Notes under the pieces: model-generated
What the model was told of the DNA's origin: nothing
Seen by the model: the letters and a program-made list of their open reading frames with translations, nothing else
Databases searched by the model: none
Program-made: the position numbers and the translations under genes
Part shown: piece by piece, positions 15,109-24,352 of the stretch
Layout of the letters: the number at the start of each line of letters is the position of its first letter
Numbering within the stretch: the stretch's first letter is position 1
Source of the DNA: Candidatus Borkfalkia stercoripullorum
GTDB lineage: Bacteria; Bacillota; Clostridia; Christensenellales; Borkfalkiaceae
Direction: 5' to 3'
Length of the DNA stretch: 50,470 nucleotides
NCBI GenBank assembly: GCA_019119395.1
Contig: DWXC01000032.1
Coordinates: forward strand, 1-50,470

Positions 15109-18100
15109 TTACAGCGCTTTACCCTCCATGATCACGGATATATACCCCGGCGACCCCGCTTTCTGCAAAGGCGAATAGTAAATGCCGAGATATTTGCTCG
15201 TCTGATCGGGTAAAACCCCGTTCTGCGGATCGAGAGCCTGATACCGCATGTTTGAATCGATATACCCCCAGGAAGTGCCGCACTGCAGCAACGGGGCGTA
15301 ATGGTACGTAGCGCCGTATTCCTGTGCTTTCCCCGCCGTATCGAATTCCTGCTTTTCCGTGCTGTCTTCGATGGAGAATTTACTGTAGATCACCGCATCG
15401 TTTTCCAGCAGATCTTCGGGCGTGCAGATCAGCGCGGCGATGATATTCATTTTATCGCTGTCGGTGAAACGGTATGCCGTGTTCTGAATCTGCGACGCCA
15501 GACCTTTGAGCATGCCTGCGATCGATCCGACGTTGTTGAGCGTAAACCACGCCTCCTGACCGGTGACCCAGTTTTCAAGGTCGCTGTCGATGACCGTCCA
15601 GCCGGTCGGGGTCGCTTCACCGCCGCCGGCATTCCTGTTGTCGTTATCGATGGACAGGATGAGCGGCCCGCCCGCGCCCTGCATGACCGAATCGCGCACG
15701 GTAACGCTTTCCGTACCGAAATCGTAGATCATATTGCTGAACGAATCGAAGAACTTGCACTTGTCGATGGTCAGGTTGCCGCCACCGCCGATCTCGGGCG
15801 TCATCAGGGGCGTGAGGTCGGTCACGACGTTTACGAAAAATCCGTTGCCGACGACGTTTTCGACGAGGAGGTCTTCGCTGGCGTTGTGCAACATCATGAT
15901 GCTCTGCGGCCCGTTGAACTCCGAACGCTGCGTATTGCCGATCAGCCGGACGTTGTACATCTGAGACTGCGGCGCGTCCGCAATGTTGATCGTGTTGAAG
16001 GAGAACGCGGAGAAGTGCGTTTCCGTGATGCCCTTGAAGTTGCCGTTATACATATCGCGGTCGTACACGACGCGCAGATCTCTCGCAAGAGCCACCGGGT
16101 CGCCCCCTTCCTCGAGCATATATCCGAACTGAACGGACATATAGTTCCCGTAAACGGTGCCCGAACCTACGCGCTCGTACAGAGAGCTCTGGCGCGTATC
16201 CGTATCCGGCCCGCCGGGGAATTTACTGCCCTCGCGCAGAGAGCCTTCGAGCAGGTCTGCAAGTTTTGTGGAAACATCGCCGTTCGTATAGGCCGAATCG
16301 CCGAGCGCGCTTACCGCCTCGTCGAAATCGGGGTCGTCCTTTTCCCAATAAAATCCGGAAGGGATTTCCTTGTTGGTGACGGTGATTTTGCCCTCATCGT
16401 TGTTTGCGTGCAGGACGATGGAAGCAGGCTCGAATTCGGAAAGCGGCCTGCCGTCCCAAGGATACGTGGTGAAAGGCTTTACGTCGTCCCATGCGCTGCC
16501 CGTACGGTTGTCGAACGCGGAGAGCCCTTTTGCGTCGTAAACGTTATAACCGTCTACGATGAGCACTTCCACCGTGAAAGTCGCCGACCCCGCGGTAGTA
16601 TCGATTTTATAGATCTCGGACGGCCGCACCGTGATGCGGAATGTTTTGCCGACAGCCGCTTCGGTAAAGTCGTAATAGTTTTTTGCGGAATCGATCGACA
16701 CGTATGCCGCAAGACCCGCGCCTTCGACCGCAACGAACTCGCCCTGCTCGTTTTTGAGCTGCACCGTCGCTTTGGTCTGAATCGCGTTCATGATCTCCAT
16801 ATCGCCGTCCCTTGCGACCGGCAGAAGGATGAGCGGGTTGTCGTCGCCCGCCATGTAAGGAGCAGACCTGTCCGAAAACGCGGATTCGCCCGACGAGATC
16901 TCTTTGTTCACCCCGTAAGCCGTGTAACTTGCGGGGGCTTGGAAAGACATGATCGTTTCGGCAGCCGAAACGGCTACCGTTACCGTGCAGGTAACGGAGT
17001 TGAGATTTTTTCCGTTTTTGGTAAGGGTGTAAGTGACCGTAAAATCCTTGTCGCCGAGCGCTGACACGTCGACCGAGTTATAAGTGATCCCTGCGCCGCC
17101 GTTCGTAGTTCTCTCCTCGGCGCCGTCGCTGTAAACCAGAACGACGGCGCAGGACGGGTCGAACGTTTCGCCCGCCACGTAATCCGTTTTCAGGCCTTCG
17201 ATTTTCAGGCTCTTTACATACGCGACGGTGACGTCGAGCGCATTCGACTGCTTGCCGCCCACGCTGACGGAAAGCGCCTGCGCCGTATCCTCTTTTTTCG
17301 ACGTGTCGATCGGCGTAAACGTGACGAGCGCGTTGGTAAGCGGCAACCCGACGGGTTCGTCCACGTCTTTATAAGTCACCTTTGCGGTAAACTTTTTATA
17401 ATCGACCGTGTCGCCCTGTTTGTAACGGAGCGCGCCGCTTTCCGCGGTAAGTTCCACGCTTTCCACCTCGGCGCTGGTCTTGACGGTAAATTCGACCGAA
17501 ACGCTCTTTCCGCCGAAAGTGATCGTGAGGGTGTAATCTCCCGCGACCGAGATTTCGGGGCGCTCCAGAACGATGTTCGAATTTTCGAAAACGCCGATCT
17601 CTTCGGTAGTGCCGTTATCGTATTTTACGATCAGCATGATCGAGCCATAGTCGACCTCGTCCGCCGTTTCGTATTCCGTATCGAACGTACCTTCTTTGAT
17701 CTCGACGGACTCTACCGCGGGCAGGGCGGAAACGGTCACTTTTACCGTATCGGAAAGCCCCGCATACGTTACCGTAAAGTCTTTTTCGCCCGCGGAAGAC
17801 GTATCGATGCTCGTATGGGTAACGCCTTCGGAAACGCCCGCTTCGGCGGACGTGTTGTCGTTGTAATATACGTTGACCTTAAGTTTGGTATAGTCTACCA
17901 CGTCGCCCACCGTATATTCGAGCGGGAACGTATCGTCGATCTCGATGCCGGTCACCGCCCTTTCCGCGGTGATGGTCACCGTGACCAGTTTGCTTTTGCC
18001 CGCAAACTCGATGCGGATATTCTTTTCGCCTGCCGTATCGGTGGATACGGGCGTGAATTTGACGCCCTTCTCTTCGAAATCGGCATATTCGATCGTCTCC

Positions 18101-18294
18101 TGCGAACCGTCGTCGTAATTGACGAGGATCGCGAGCGGGCTGTAATCGATCTCGGCGCCGACCACGTAGCTGGTGGCAAAGCCTTCCGTGCGGACTTCGA
18201 AATCCACCGCGGACTTGCCGCAGGCGGCGAGGGGCACGATCAGCGAAGCGACCATCGATATCGCCAGAATCAGAGAAATGATCCTTCTTTTCAT
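15109..18294 (-). CDS. Large Ig-repeat lipoprotein with beta-helix-like C-terminal region
   Basis: 1061 residues. A signal peptide ends in the lipobox LAAC (Cys25), so it is probably lipid-anchored outside the cell. About five bacterial Ig-like repeats of roughly 80 residues follow (about 31-445). Each has a YxxGxxxDYxxLxxxVxYxDG core (for example YVVGAEIDYSPLAILVNYDD, YTVGDVVDYTKLKVNVYYND) and a later GEKxFTVTYAG-type strand. The remainder is unlike known enzymes to me. Around 780-900 it shows short strand/turn runs (LLVENVVGNGFF, LTIDKCKFFDSFSN, VTVRDSVMQG) as in right-handed beta-helix proteins. The ATG follows TTGGAGGT. It is last in the operon with the ABC genes, suggesting a surface substrate or assembly role linked to that transporter. 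Confidence 0.85.
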   Translation of the reverse strand: MKRRIISLILAISMVASLIVPLAACGKSAVDFEVRTEGFATSYVVGAEIDYSPLAILVNYDDGSQETIEYADFEEKGVKFTPVSTDTAGEKNIRIEFAGKSKLVTVTITAERAVTGIEIDDTFPLEYTVGDVVDYTKLKVNVYYNDNTSAEAGVSEGVTHTSIDTSSAGEKDFTVTYAGLSDTVKVTVSALPAVESVEIKEGTFDTEYETADEVDYGSIMLIVKYDNGTTEEIGVFENSNIVLERPEISVAGDYTLTITFGGKSVSVEFTVKTSAEVESVELTAESGALRYKQGDTVDYKKFTAKVTYKDVDEPVGLPLTNALVTFTPIDTSKKEDTAQALSVSVGGKQSNALDVTVAYVKSLKIEGLKTDYVAGETFDPSCAVVLVYSDGAEERTTNGGAGITYNSVDVSALGDKDFTVTYTLTKNGKNLNSVTCTVTVAVSAAETIMSFQAPASYTAYGVNKEISSGESAFSDRSAPYMAGDDNPLILLPVARDGDMEIMNAIQTKATVQLKNEQGEFVAVEGAGLAAYVSIDSAKNYYDFTEAAVGKTFRITVRPSEIYKIDTTAGSATFTVEVLIVDGYNVYDAKGLSAFDNRTGSAWDDVKPFTTYPWDGRPLSEFEPASIVLHANNDEGKITVTNKEIPSGFYWEKDDPDFDEAVSALGDSAYTNGDVSTKLADLLEGSLREGSKFPGGPDTDTRQSSLYERVGSGTVYGNYMSVQFGYMLEEGGDPVALARDLRVVYDRDMYNGNFKGITETHFSAFSFNTINIADAPQSQMYNVRLIGNTQRSEFNGPQSIMMLHNASEDLLVENVVGNGFFVNVVTDLTPLMTPEIGGGGNLTIDKCKFFDSFSNMIYDFGTESVTVRDSVMQGAGGPLILSIDNDNRNAGGGEATPTGWTVIDSDLENWVTGQEAWFTLNNVGSIAGMLKGLASQIQNTAYRFTDSDKMNIIAALICTPEDLLENDAVIYSKFSIEDSTEKQEFDTAGKAQEYGATYHYAPLLQCGTSWGYIDSNMRYQALDPQNGVLPDQTSKYLGIYYSPLQKAGSPGYISVIMEGKAL

Positions 18295-18349
18295 GTTACC
18301 TCCAAAAAATGTGTTCGTTTTATATTTTGCGCAGTATGAACTGTTTTTT

Positions 18350-18754
18350 TCATGCCGAACGGATATACACGTCGCATCCCGCGACCACGTTCCTGCCGTC
18401 GGTAGACATCGCGCGGACGGTGAAAGAGCCGGGTTTATATACGATCAGGTTTCCGCTGATGAACTCCGCGACGCCTTCGTCCGACTGCGACACGATGCGC
18501 ACCTCCACGGAGTTGCGCTCGGTCGCGTTTTCGGGCAGAACGTCGAACGTAAAGGGTATGGTCAGCCCGTCTCTGTAATCGAATATCATGTACCGGGAAC
18601 CGTCCGTACTGGCCCGGATCTCGGGGTTGGTGAGGCGGATCTCGGAAATATAGATCTTTTCGTTATACGAAACGACGCGCATCCCGAAAAACCCGACGAT
18701 CACGATAGAGGCGAAAAACACCGCCGCTATTACGAGAGCAACCGATTTTTTCAT
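18350..18754 (-). CDS. Small membrane-anchored Ig-like protein
   Basis: 134 residues: a single N-terminal hydrophobic helix (about 5-24), then an exported domain resembling one Big_2-type bacterial Ig fold (FDVLPENATERNSVEVRI, then EFISGNLIVYKPGSFTVRA). The ATG at 18754 has GGGGAGGTG upstream. Longer open frames upstream overlap the permease gene and have no ribosome site. It lies 14 nt after the permease gene and 55 nt before the Ig-repeat lipoprotein gene. No specific function is recognised; it may be an accessory subunit of the transporter or its surface partner. Confidence 0.75.
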   Translation of the reverse strand: MKKSVALVIAAVFFASIVIVGFFGMRVVSYNEKIYISEIRLTNPEIRASTDGSRYMIFDYRDGLTIPFTFDVLPENATERNSVEVRIVSQSDEGVAEFISGNLIVYKPGSFTVRAMSTDGRNVVAGCDVYIRSA

Positions 18755-18768
18755 GGCACACCTCCCCT

Positions 18769-20418
18769 TTATTTCTCCGCATAGTACAGCCTGACGCGCA
18801 TGCAGTACAGATACAGCCGCACCCCGCAAAACGCCGCCGCCGCGAGCAGCATTTTCAGCATTGCCCAAAAACGTCCCTCGCCGAGAAGAAAGAACAGCAC
18901 CGCGGCAAACACCGCCGCGAGGAAAAAGGCGAGGATGGTCGACTTCCGTTCGTTCGGGTTGCTGTACGAAACGCCCGCCGCGGCATATTGGTCGCTCTGC
19001 GGGTTCATGATGTCGAGTTCCGCGCTCCACAAAAGATGCGCGTACGTTACCAGCAATATCATGCCGCCGAGCAGGGCGACCGATCCGCCGCTTAAATCAG
19101 ACGTGACCGCGTACACCGCCATGGACGCCGCCACCGAAACAAACGAACATACGGCGGGAACGGCCAGCTTGGGCAGCGTACCCGAAAGATAGCCCGCGGG
19201 GCGGGTTTTGAGCATGTACCGCGCGTTCCCGTCCCGGCTGTAAACGCTCGCGCTTTCGATATTAAAGGAAAGCATGAGCAGAAGCATGATCAGCACGTTG
19301 AAGGCGATCGTCATATACTCGCCCGTCAGGCGGGTATCCATCGCCGCGTAAACGCGGTTGAGGAACAAGACCGCCACCGGCATGACCGCCATTTGCAAAA
19401 AGCATTTGAGCATCTTGCCCCCGTCGCGCACGGTACGGCGGATATTTTCGGAGAGCGGGCTTATAAAACGGCTGTGCACGGCGTTGCGCCCGGGACGGAC
19501 GCCCGATTTTTTGCGGTATTCGAACTGACTGCTCGCCATGCGGAAAAAGAGCGGGCGGGAAACGAAAAAGCAGATCGCGAACAACACCGCGGCCGCCGCG
19601 AGCAAAAGCCCGAAATAGATCAGCGTATACTCCGAAAACAAACGGTATTGGTAATTGACAGACCTGCCCACGAGCAGCTGAACCAGCGCGTATATAAAGA
19701 AAAACGCTTTACAGACCGCGGAGAGCGCGTCCTGCACGCGGTAGAACAGCGTGCCCCACGAACCGATGATGTTGATGTTTTCGGGGATCAGCCCGATCAG
19801 GTATACGACAGCCCATACCGCCGCCGCGCAGGCAAGCGCGAACAGCGTCGCCTGCAGCCAGGCATAGCGCTTGATAAAGCGGTATGCGAACATGGCGGGA
19901 ATGCTCAGCACCGCGCCGAGAAGTACGGGCAGCAAAGACACGAAGATCAGCCCCAGCGCCATCCAGAAGTAATAATAGACGGCGTAACCGTTCACGAGGC
20001 CGTACGCGATGAAGAGCGGCAGCGAAAACACCGCGTTCCTCTTGAGTTCGTATATATAAAAAATGATCAGTTTGGATATGAAAACCAGGTTTGCGGGCAC
20101 GGGAAAGGTGAGCAGAACCTGATTGTCTTTGGCAAGGTACAGCGTTTGGGTCAGCCCTGCGGCCGCGCTCAATACGGAAAGCAGGAACATGGCGATAAAA
20201 ATGACGCCGACCACCGTAACGGGGAGTTCCGCCCAAAACGAAAACACGCGCATCATTACCGCCAGATAGAACAGGAAGTAAATCACCGCCGTGACCGCCG
20301 CAACGAGCAAAACCGAAAAAATGCACTTGAAGAGGAGCCGCCGCTTGTTTTTCATGAAAGACAGATCCATTTTGTCTTTCAGCTGCATCATGACGAGCGC
20401 CTTCAGATGTGCGATCAT
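18769..20418 (-). CDS. ABC transporter permease, polytopic
   Basis: 549 residues with about 12 hydrophobic segments spread over the whole length (about 30-110, 125-230, 265-300, 345-375, 395-460, 500-540). A basic N-terminus (MKNKRRLLFK) precedes the first helix. The pattern fits large ABC-2-type exporter permeases of Firmicutes. The ATG overlaps the stop of the ATPase fusion gene by 4 nt, so the two are coupled partners. No ATPase motif is present, and the substrate is unknown. Confidence 0.8.
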   Translation of the reverse strand: MIAHLKALVMMQLKDKMDLSFMKNKRRLLFKCIFSVLLVAAVTAVIYFLFYLAVMMRVFSFWAELPVTVVGVIFIAMFLLSVLSAAAGLTQTLYLAKDNQVLLTFPVPANLVFISKLIIFYIYELKRNAVFSLPLFIAYGLVNGYAVYYYFWMALGLIFVSLLPVLLGAVLSIPAMFAYRFIKRYAWLQATLFALACAAAVWAVVYLIGLIPENINIIGSWGTLFYRVQDALSAVCKAFFFIYALVQLLVGRSVNYQYRLFSEYTLIYFGLLLAAAAVLFAICFFVSRPLFFRMASSQFEYRKKSGVRPGRNAVHSRFISPLSENIRRTVRDGGKMLKCFLQMAVMPVAVLFLNRVYAAMDTRLTGEYMTIAFNVLIMLLLMLSFNIESASVYSRDGNARYMLKTRPAGYLSGTLPKLAVPAVCSFVSVAASMAVYAVTSDLSGGSVALLGGMILLVTYAHLLWSAELDIMNPQSDQYAAAGVSYSNPNERKSTILAFFLAAVFAAVLFFLLGEGRFWAMLKMLLAAAAFCGVRLYLYCMRVRLYYAEK

Positions 20419-22664
20419 GTCCGCCCCTCCGCGCTCTTTTCTCCCTCACGGTAAAATACGGGCTGAACTTCGCTGCCGCCGATCGTATCGAGATAGAACT
20501 TTTCGAGCCCCGTGCCTTCCGATTCGATCTCTTCCACACTGCGCACGCACTGGATCTGTCCCTTGCGGATGATCGCGATCCTGTCGCATATGCGCTCAAC
20601 GACGTCGATGATGTGGCTGCTGAAAAATACGATGTTCCCCTCTTTCGCATGCTGCTTCATACATTCTTTGACCTGGAATATGCTGTTGGGGTCAAGGCCC
20701 GTGAGCGGCTCGTCGAGGATCCAGACCTTAGGATTGTGTATCAGCGCGGCCATGATGGTCACCTTCTGCTTCATGCCGTGCGAATAGGTCTTGATCTGAT
20801 TGTCGATCGCCGATTCGAATTCAAACAGCTTCACGTAACGATCCAGCCGCTCCTTTCTGTCCGCCGCGGGAACGTCGTACAGGTCGGCGATATAATTGAT
20901 ATATTCGCGCGCGGTCAGCTTTTCGTAGAGCGCGTAATGGTCGGGCACGAAGCCGATCATGCGTTTCGCCTGCACGGGCTGCGTTTTTACGTCGTAGCCG
21001 CACACCTCGATCGCGCCGTCCGTGATGGTCTGTATGCCGACGATGCTCTTTATGATCGTGGATTTGCCCGCGCCGTTCGGCCCGAGAAAGCCGAAAATCT
21101 CCCCGCCGCGCACTTCGAGATCGGCGTCTTTCACCGCATACACGTCGCTGTTGCCGTACCGCTTGGTAAACTTTTTCAGGATGAGTTTATCCGAATTTTC
21201 AGGATTCATAGGCTCTTCCGAACTCCTCCCCGCGAGCGAAACCTGCAAAGCGAGCAAGTCCGCGCGGACTTTCTTTTTGCGGGCGTGCAGATCCGCCCAG
21301 GACGCCACCGTATCGAACCCGAGCTCATAAATGAACCACATTGCCAACGACAGCAGCACGTAAACGAGAAAATACAAAAATTGATACAGCGGATAAAACA
21401 CGAATTGCAGAGAACCGATCTGAAAACTGAAAACGACGTTCCGCAGATGCTCTGCCCAGGTACCAAGTTTTTCCGCGATGAAGTCGCTGTTCAGGAAGAA
21501 ATAATCAACTTCCCCGTAATTGCTGAACCAGGCGTTCACCGCCAGGATGACGACAAAATACACGGCGAAAGCTACCATGGAGTAGCGGAATTCACGCTTC
21601 CCGGGGCGGACGAACAGCCCCAGCGCCACGCACAGCAAGGGCATGTAAAACGCCGCGAAATGGTTGCTCCAAAACGATATGACGCGCGTGGTGAAGATCA
21701 GCCCTTCGCTGTAATTCGGCATGAGCATGGCGAAAAACGCGCCCTGCACATTGATGAAATAGGTGAAGTAAAAGAGCTTTTTCCAGCGGCACAACAGGCA
21801 CAGCGGCATGATATACAGCGCCGTGTTGCAAAGGTGGAGCGGAAGCCCCGTGATCGACTGAAAATCCTGAAAGCGATGATTCCGCGTAAAAACCAGCAGC
21901 GCCTGAAGCGAATAATACACGAGCACGAACTCTTTCGTCCTTCTGTCGGCGTTTTTGAGCGCGAAATACGCCGCGACCGGGATCAGCGCCGCCATATACA
22001 GAAAGAGCCTGTGTTCGAAAGTAAGATCGAGTATCCTGACCGACCCCGGGCCGTCTCCCAGCAAAACGGAAAGCGCGTAATCGGGCATGCTGCAAACAAA
22101 CATCGCGGCGATCCCTGCCGCCGCCAGCAGATACGGGCGCGCCCCGGGACGGAAAGATTTTTTCCATGTCGGGAACGAAACGCAAAAAACGAATACGGAC
22201 GCCGCCAAACCCATGCCCGTTTCCAACGCCATGAAGATCCCCCGCGCGCCGACCGATTCCGCCAATGCCGCCCCGCCCGTCGCCGTGAGGAAATTTTTGA
22301 AAAACACGGCGTTCAGAATGTACACGGGCATGCCGACCGAAGCGGTCAGCCTGTCCAGCCAGTCCGCGCGGTAAAATGGCGAAAGCACGACGAGCATCGC
22401 CGCCGTCACGGAAAACCAAAGCTGGAAAACGCCCGCCGCAACGCTCGTTTTATTGGCGAACCCTTCCGGCACGGACAGTGCGGAACTGTTCATTATATAT
22501 TCGTCGCCGAAAAAGAAAAAACGGGCAAAAAACGCCGCGAGGAACACCAAGGCGACTATTTTCAGCAAAAGGCCGACTTTTTCTTTTTTTAAAATCCGCA
22601 CAGCCGCGGCCGAACCGCCGACCGCCGCCGCCCCCGCCGCCATAACTATATAATAAACGGGCAT
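20415..22664 (-). CDS. YwaF/TMEM164-like membrane domain fused to ABC ATPase
   Basis: 749 residues. The first 460 or so contain many hydrophobic segments, including a region resembling the YwaF/TMEM164 family (around 265-400: LPLHLCNTALYIMPLCLLCR, then FYFTYFINVQGAFFAMLMPN). After a short charged linker comes a complete ABC ATPase (about 510-735) with Walker A GPNGAGKST, Q-loop region, a YSHGMKQK signature and Walker B WILDEPLTGLD. The ATG at 22664 has AAAGGAGG upstream. It is coupled by a 4-nt overlap to a separate permease gene. Joining a YwaF-type domain to the ATPase is not something I know as a standard architecture. Confidence 0.85.
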   Translation of the reverse strand: MPVYYIVMAAGAAAVGGSAAAVRILKKEKVGLLLKIVALVFLAAFFARFFFFGDEYIMNSSALSVPEGFANKTSVAAGVFQLWFSVTAAMLVVLSPFYRADWLDRLTASVGMPVYILNAVFFKNFLTATGGAALAESVGARGIFMALETGMGLAASVFVFCVSFPTWKKSFRPGARPYLLAAAGIAAMFVCSMPDYALSVLLGDGPGSVRILDLTFEHRLFLYMAALIPVAAYFALKNADRRTKEFVLVYYSLQALLVFTRNHRFQDFQSITGLPLHLCNTALYIMPLCLLCRWKKLFYFTYFINVQGAFFAMLMPNYSEGLIFTTRVISFWSNHFAAFYMPLLCVALGLFVRPGKREFRYSMVAFAVYFVVILAVNAWFSNYGEVDYFFLNSDFIAEKLGTWAEHLRNVVFSFQIGSLQFVFYPLYQFLYFLVYVLLSLAMWFIYELGFDTVASWADLHARKKKVRADLLALQVSLAGRSSEEPMNPENSDKLILKKFTKRYGNSDVYAVKDADLEVRGGEIFGFLGPNGAGKSTIIKSIVGIQTITDGAIEVCGYDVKTQPVQAKRMIGFVPDHYALYEKLTAREYINYIADLYDVPAADRKERLDRYVKLFEFESAIDNQIKTYSHGMKQKVTIMAALIHNPKVWILDEPLTGLDPNSIFQVKECMKQHAKEGNIVFFSSHIIDVVERICDRIAIIRKGQIQCVRSVEEIESEGTGLEKFYLDTIGGSEVQPVFYREGEKSAEGRT

Positions 22665-22753
22665 TTTGCCTCCTTTTTCTTTTTGAACATAAAAAAGTAC
22701 CCAAGACGGATGCAGCAACCGTTCGCATATAGTTTCTGCATCTGCCTTCGGTG

Positions 22754-22813
22754 TTATGACCTCAAAATCTTAAATTTTTGTCCGCACCTCATTGTGCGTT
22801 TTGAACGAACCAT
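22754..22813 (-). CDS. Candidate 19-residue leader peptide
   Basis: A short ORF, MVRSKRTMRCGQKFKILRS, starts at ATG 22813 with an excellent ribosome site (GGGAGGGG, about 4 nt upstream) and ends TAA at 22754. It has seven Arg/Lys residues in 19. It lies inside the leader of about 230 nt between the 22903-22931 promoter and the YwaF-ABC gene. A hairpin-capable GATGCAG/CTGCATC pair lies between its stop and the main start. Translation of it could control the operon; this is inference, with no homologue known to me. Confidence 0.5.
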   Translation of the reverse strand: MVRSKRTMRCGQKFKILRS

Positions 22814-22902
22814 ATTTCCCCTCCCGGCGCTCTGCGCAGCGGTGCGCCTTTCCGCCGTCTTCGAAAAGTATGACTACGTATCACGATCCTTGATCGGGCA
22901 GA

Positions 22903-22931
22903 ATTATAACACAATTGTCGCAATATGTCAA
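22903..22931 (-). promoter_or_regulatory. Sigma-A promoter of the YwaF-ABC operon
   Basis: Minus strand TTGACA (22931-22926), 17 nt, TATAAT (22908-22903): perfect consensus. Transcription would start near 22896, about 230 nt before the first large gene. Confidence 0.85.
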
Positions 22932-23013
22932 AATAAAAACAGTCATGCCGCTTTTATGCAGATTGTTACAGTTTTTCACAGTTTTTGAGCGGTTGCATCA
23001 TTACAAACGCACA

Positions 23014-23055
23014 TAAAAAGCCCTTGCGGCGGAACAAAGTTCCGCCGCAAGGGCT
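23014..23055 (-). terminator. Strong terminator of a short minus-strand transcript
   Basis: A 17-bp perfect stem (23039-23055 with 23019-23035) and a 3-nt loop, followed by TTTTT on the minus strand. It would stop transcription arriving from the 23190-23219 promoter. Confidence 0.9.
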
Positions 23056-23183
23056 AAAAAATATATCCGCCGCCGTCGAAATCCGCGCAAGCGAAAAGCG
23101 TTTTGCTTCACTCGACTCTGCTTTTTTCTCCATCCATGTTCTCCTTTGCGGTGGCTGTTGGTAAAAATGGACTACTATCATGT
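23056..23183 (-). ncRNA. Possible small RNA or peptide transcript
   Basis: Between a promoter-like sequence (23190-23219) and a strong terminator lies a unit of about 165 nt including the terminator stem. It contains AAAGGAG followed by overlapping ATGs. One opens a 9-codon ORF, MDGEKSRVE. The other opens a longer frame that runs through the terminator hairpin, so it would lack a stop codon on the terminated RNA. It may be a regulatory RNA, a very short peptide gene, or a leftover leader. No known RNA family was recognised. Confidence 0.35.
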
Positions 23184-23189
23184 TTATCC

Positions 23190-23219
23190 ATTATTTCCCC
23201 GCGCGCTCGCGTATGTCAA
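23190..23219 (-). promoter_or_regulatory. Promoter-like sequence for a short transcript
   Basis: Minus strand TTGACA (23219-23214), 18 nt, AATAAT (23195-23190). The predicted RNA would start near 23183 and end at the hairpin at 23014-23055. Confidence 0.5.
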
Positions 23220-23263
23220 TAACTTTTCGATTAGCAATTTTTCGTCCATACTCTGCTCCGCTA

Positions 23264-24352
23264 TCATTTCGCAGCTGCAAGCATTTGATCAATCATCGCC
23301 AACATTTCGTTCACCAACTTGAACTGTGTCCGGGCGCGATCGAGATTATGCCTTTCCCGATGCGTTCTAAAATACACATCCCCTTCCAAATAATCCGTTA
23401 AAAAGCGCATCCCGCATTCATATGTCATCAGCACCGCGCCCCACGGCAACAACTCCTTTTCTCGCTCTGTAATGCTCTTTCCCACTGCCGATAAATATCC
23501 GTCAAGATAAGTCTTGTAGAGATCGAAAACAAAATGTACTTTGCTTGTATCCGGCTCATCCTCAGCCGCCGAGTTGCAGCCGAAGCGGATGCTGTCGCCA
23601 AAGTCGTAACAAAGGCTCCCCGGCATAACTGTATCCAAATCAATGACTGCAATTCCTTTGCCCGTTTCGTCGTCCAGCATCACGTTGTTCAGCTTCGTAT
23701 CGTTATGCGTTACCCGCAAAGGGATCTCTCCTGCGGCAATCCTGTCTACCAATATACCGCACAAATTTTTACGCTCTATGACCCAATCAATTTCTTTCCT
23801 CACTTCCGCCTTTCTGCTGCACTCGTCTTTCTCCACCGCGCGCAGGAAGTTTTCGTATCGTATCTTCGTATTGTGGAAATCCGGCAGAATCTCATATAAT
23901 TGCGACGCATCAAAGCCTGCGAGCAGGTTGGCAAAGTTCCCGAACGCCACCGCACTCTCGTAAAAATCGCGCGGATCGCACACGGTTTGATAGGTCGTAG
24001 CGCGTTCGATGAACACATACATACGGTAATAATCTTTTCCGTCACAGCAATACGACTTTCCGTCCTTGGTGTGGATAAGCGTAAGGCACTCGCGCATGGG
24101 ATCGCCGCCCTGCGCAAGCACACTCCCGCGGCAGAACTCCGTCACCAATTCAATATTATGCATGAGTTTTGCCACGTCGGGAAACAGGCGATTATTGATG
24201 CGCTGCAAGATATAGTGTACCTCTTTGCCCTTCTCCTCCGTCGTCACCTTGTACGTATCGTTGATGTGCCCCTCGCCGTAACGGACGCATTCCGTAAATA
24301 TGCCCGACACCTGGAACTTCCCGACGATTTCCCGATAATCATATTTTTTCAT
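23264..24352 (-). CDS. N-acetylhexosamine 1-kinase-like phosphotransferase
   Basis: 362 residues of the aminoglycoside/choline-kinase fold. The N-terminus YGEGHINDTYKVTT, followed by YILQRINNRLFPDVAKLMHN, resembles NahK of bifidobacteria, which phosphorylates GlcNAc/GalNAc at C1. The catalytic core reads VTHNDTKLNNVML, then AVIDLDTVMPGSLCYDFGD, giving the catalytic Asp and the metal-binding Asp. The ATG at 24352 has AAGGAAGG upstream. It sits at the end of the carbohydrate island but 300 nt from the next gene. NahK-type function would feed HexNAc-1-phosphate to nucleotide-sugar metabolism. Substrate identity is inferred from similarity. Confidence 0.75.
   Translation of the reverse strand: MKKYDYREIVGKFQVSGIFTECVRYGEGHINDTYKVTTEEKGKEVHYILQRINNRLFPDVAKLMHNIELVTEFCRGSVLAQGGDPMRECLTLIHTKDGKSYCCDGKDYYRMYVFIERATTYQTVCDPRDFYESAVAFGNFANLLAGFDASQLYEILPDFHNTKIRYENFLRAVEKDECSRKAEVRKEIDWVIERKNLCGILVDRIAAGEIPLRVTHNDTKLNNVMLDDETGKGIAVIDLDTVMPGSLCYDFGDSIRFGCNSAAEDEPDTSKVHFVFDLYKTYLDGYLSAVGKSITEREKELLPWGAVLMTYECGMRFLTDYLEGDVYFRTHRERHNLDRARTQFKLVNEMLAMIDQMLAAAK

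Noticed and set aside
22966-23181. A 71-codon minus-strand ORF as a real protein gene
   Set aside because: It runs through a 17-bp terminator hairpin, so most transcripts would lack its stop codon, and the sequence resembles no protein family.
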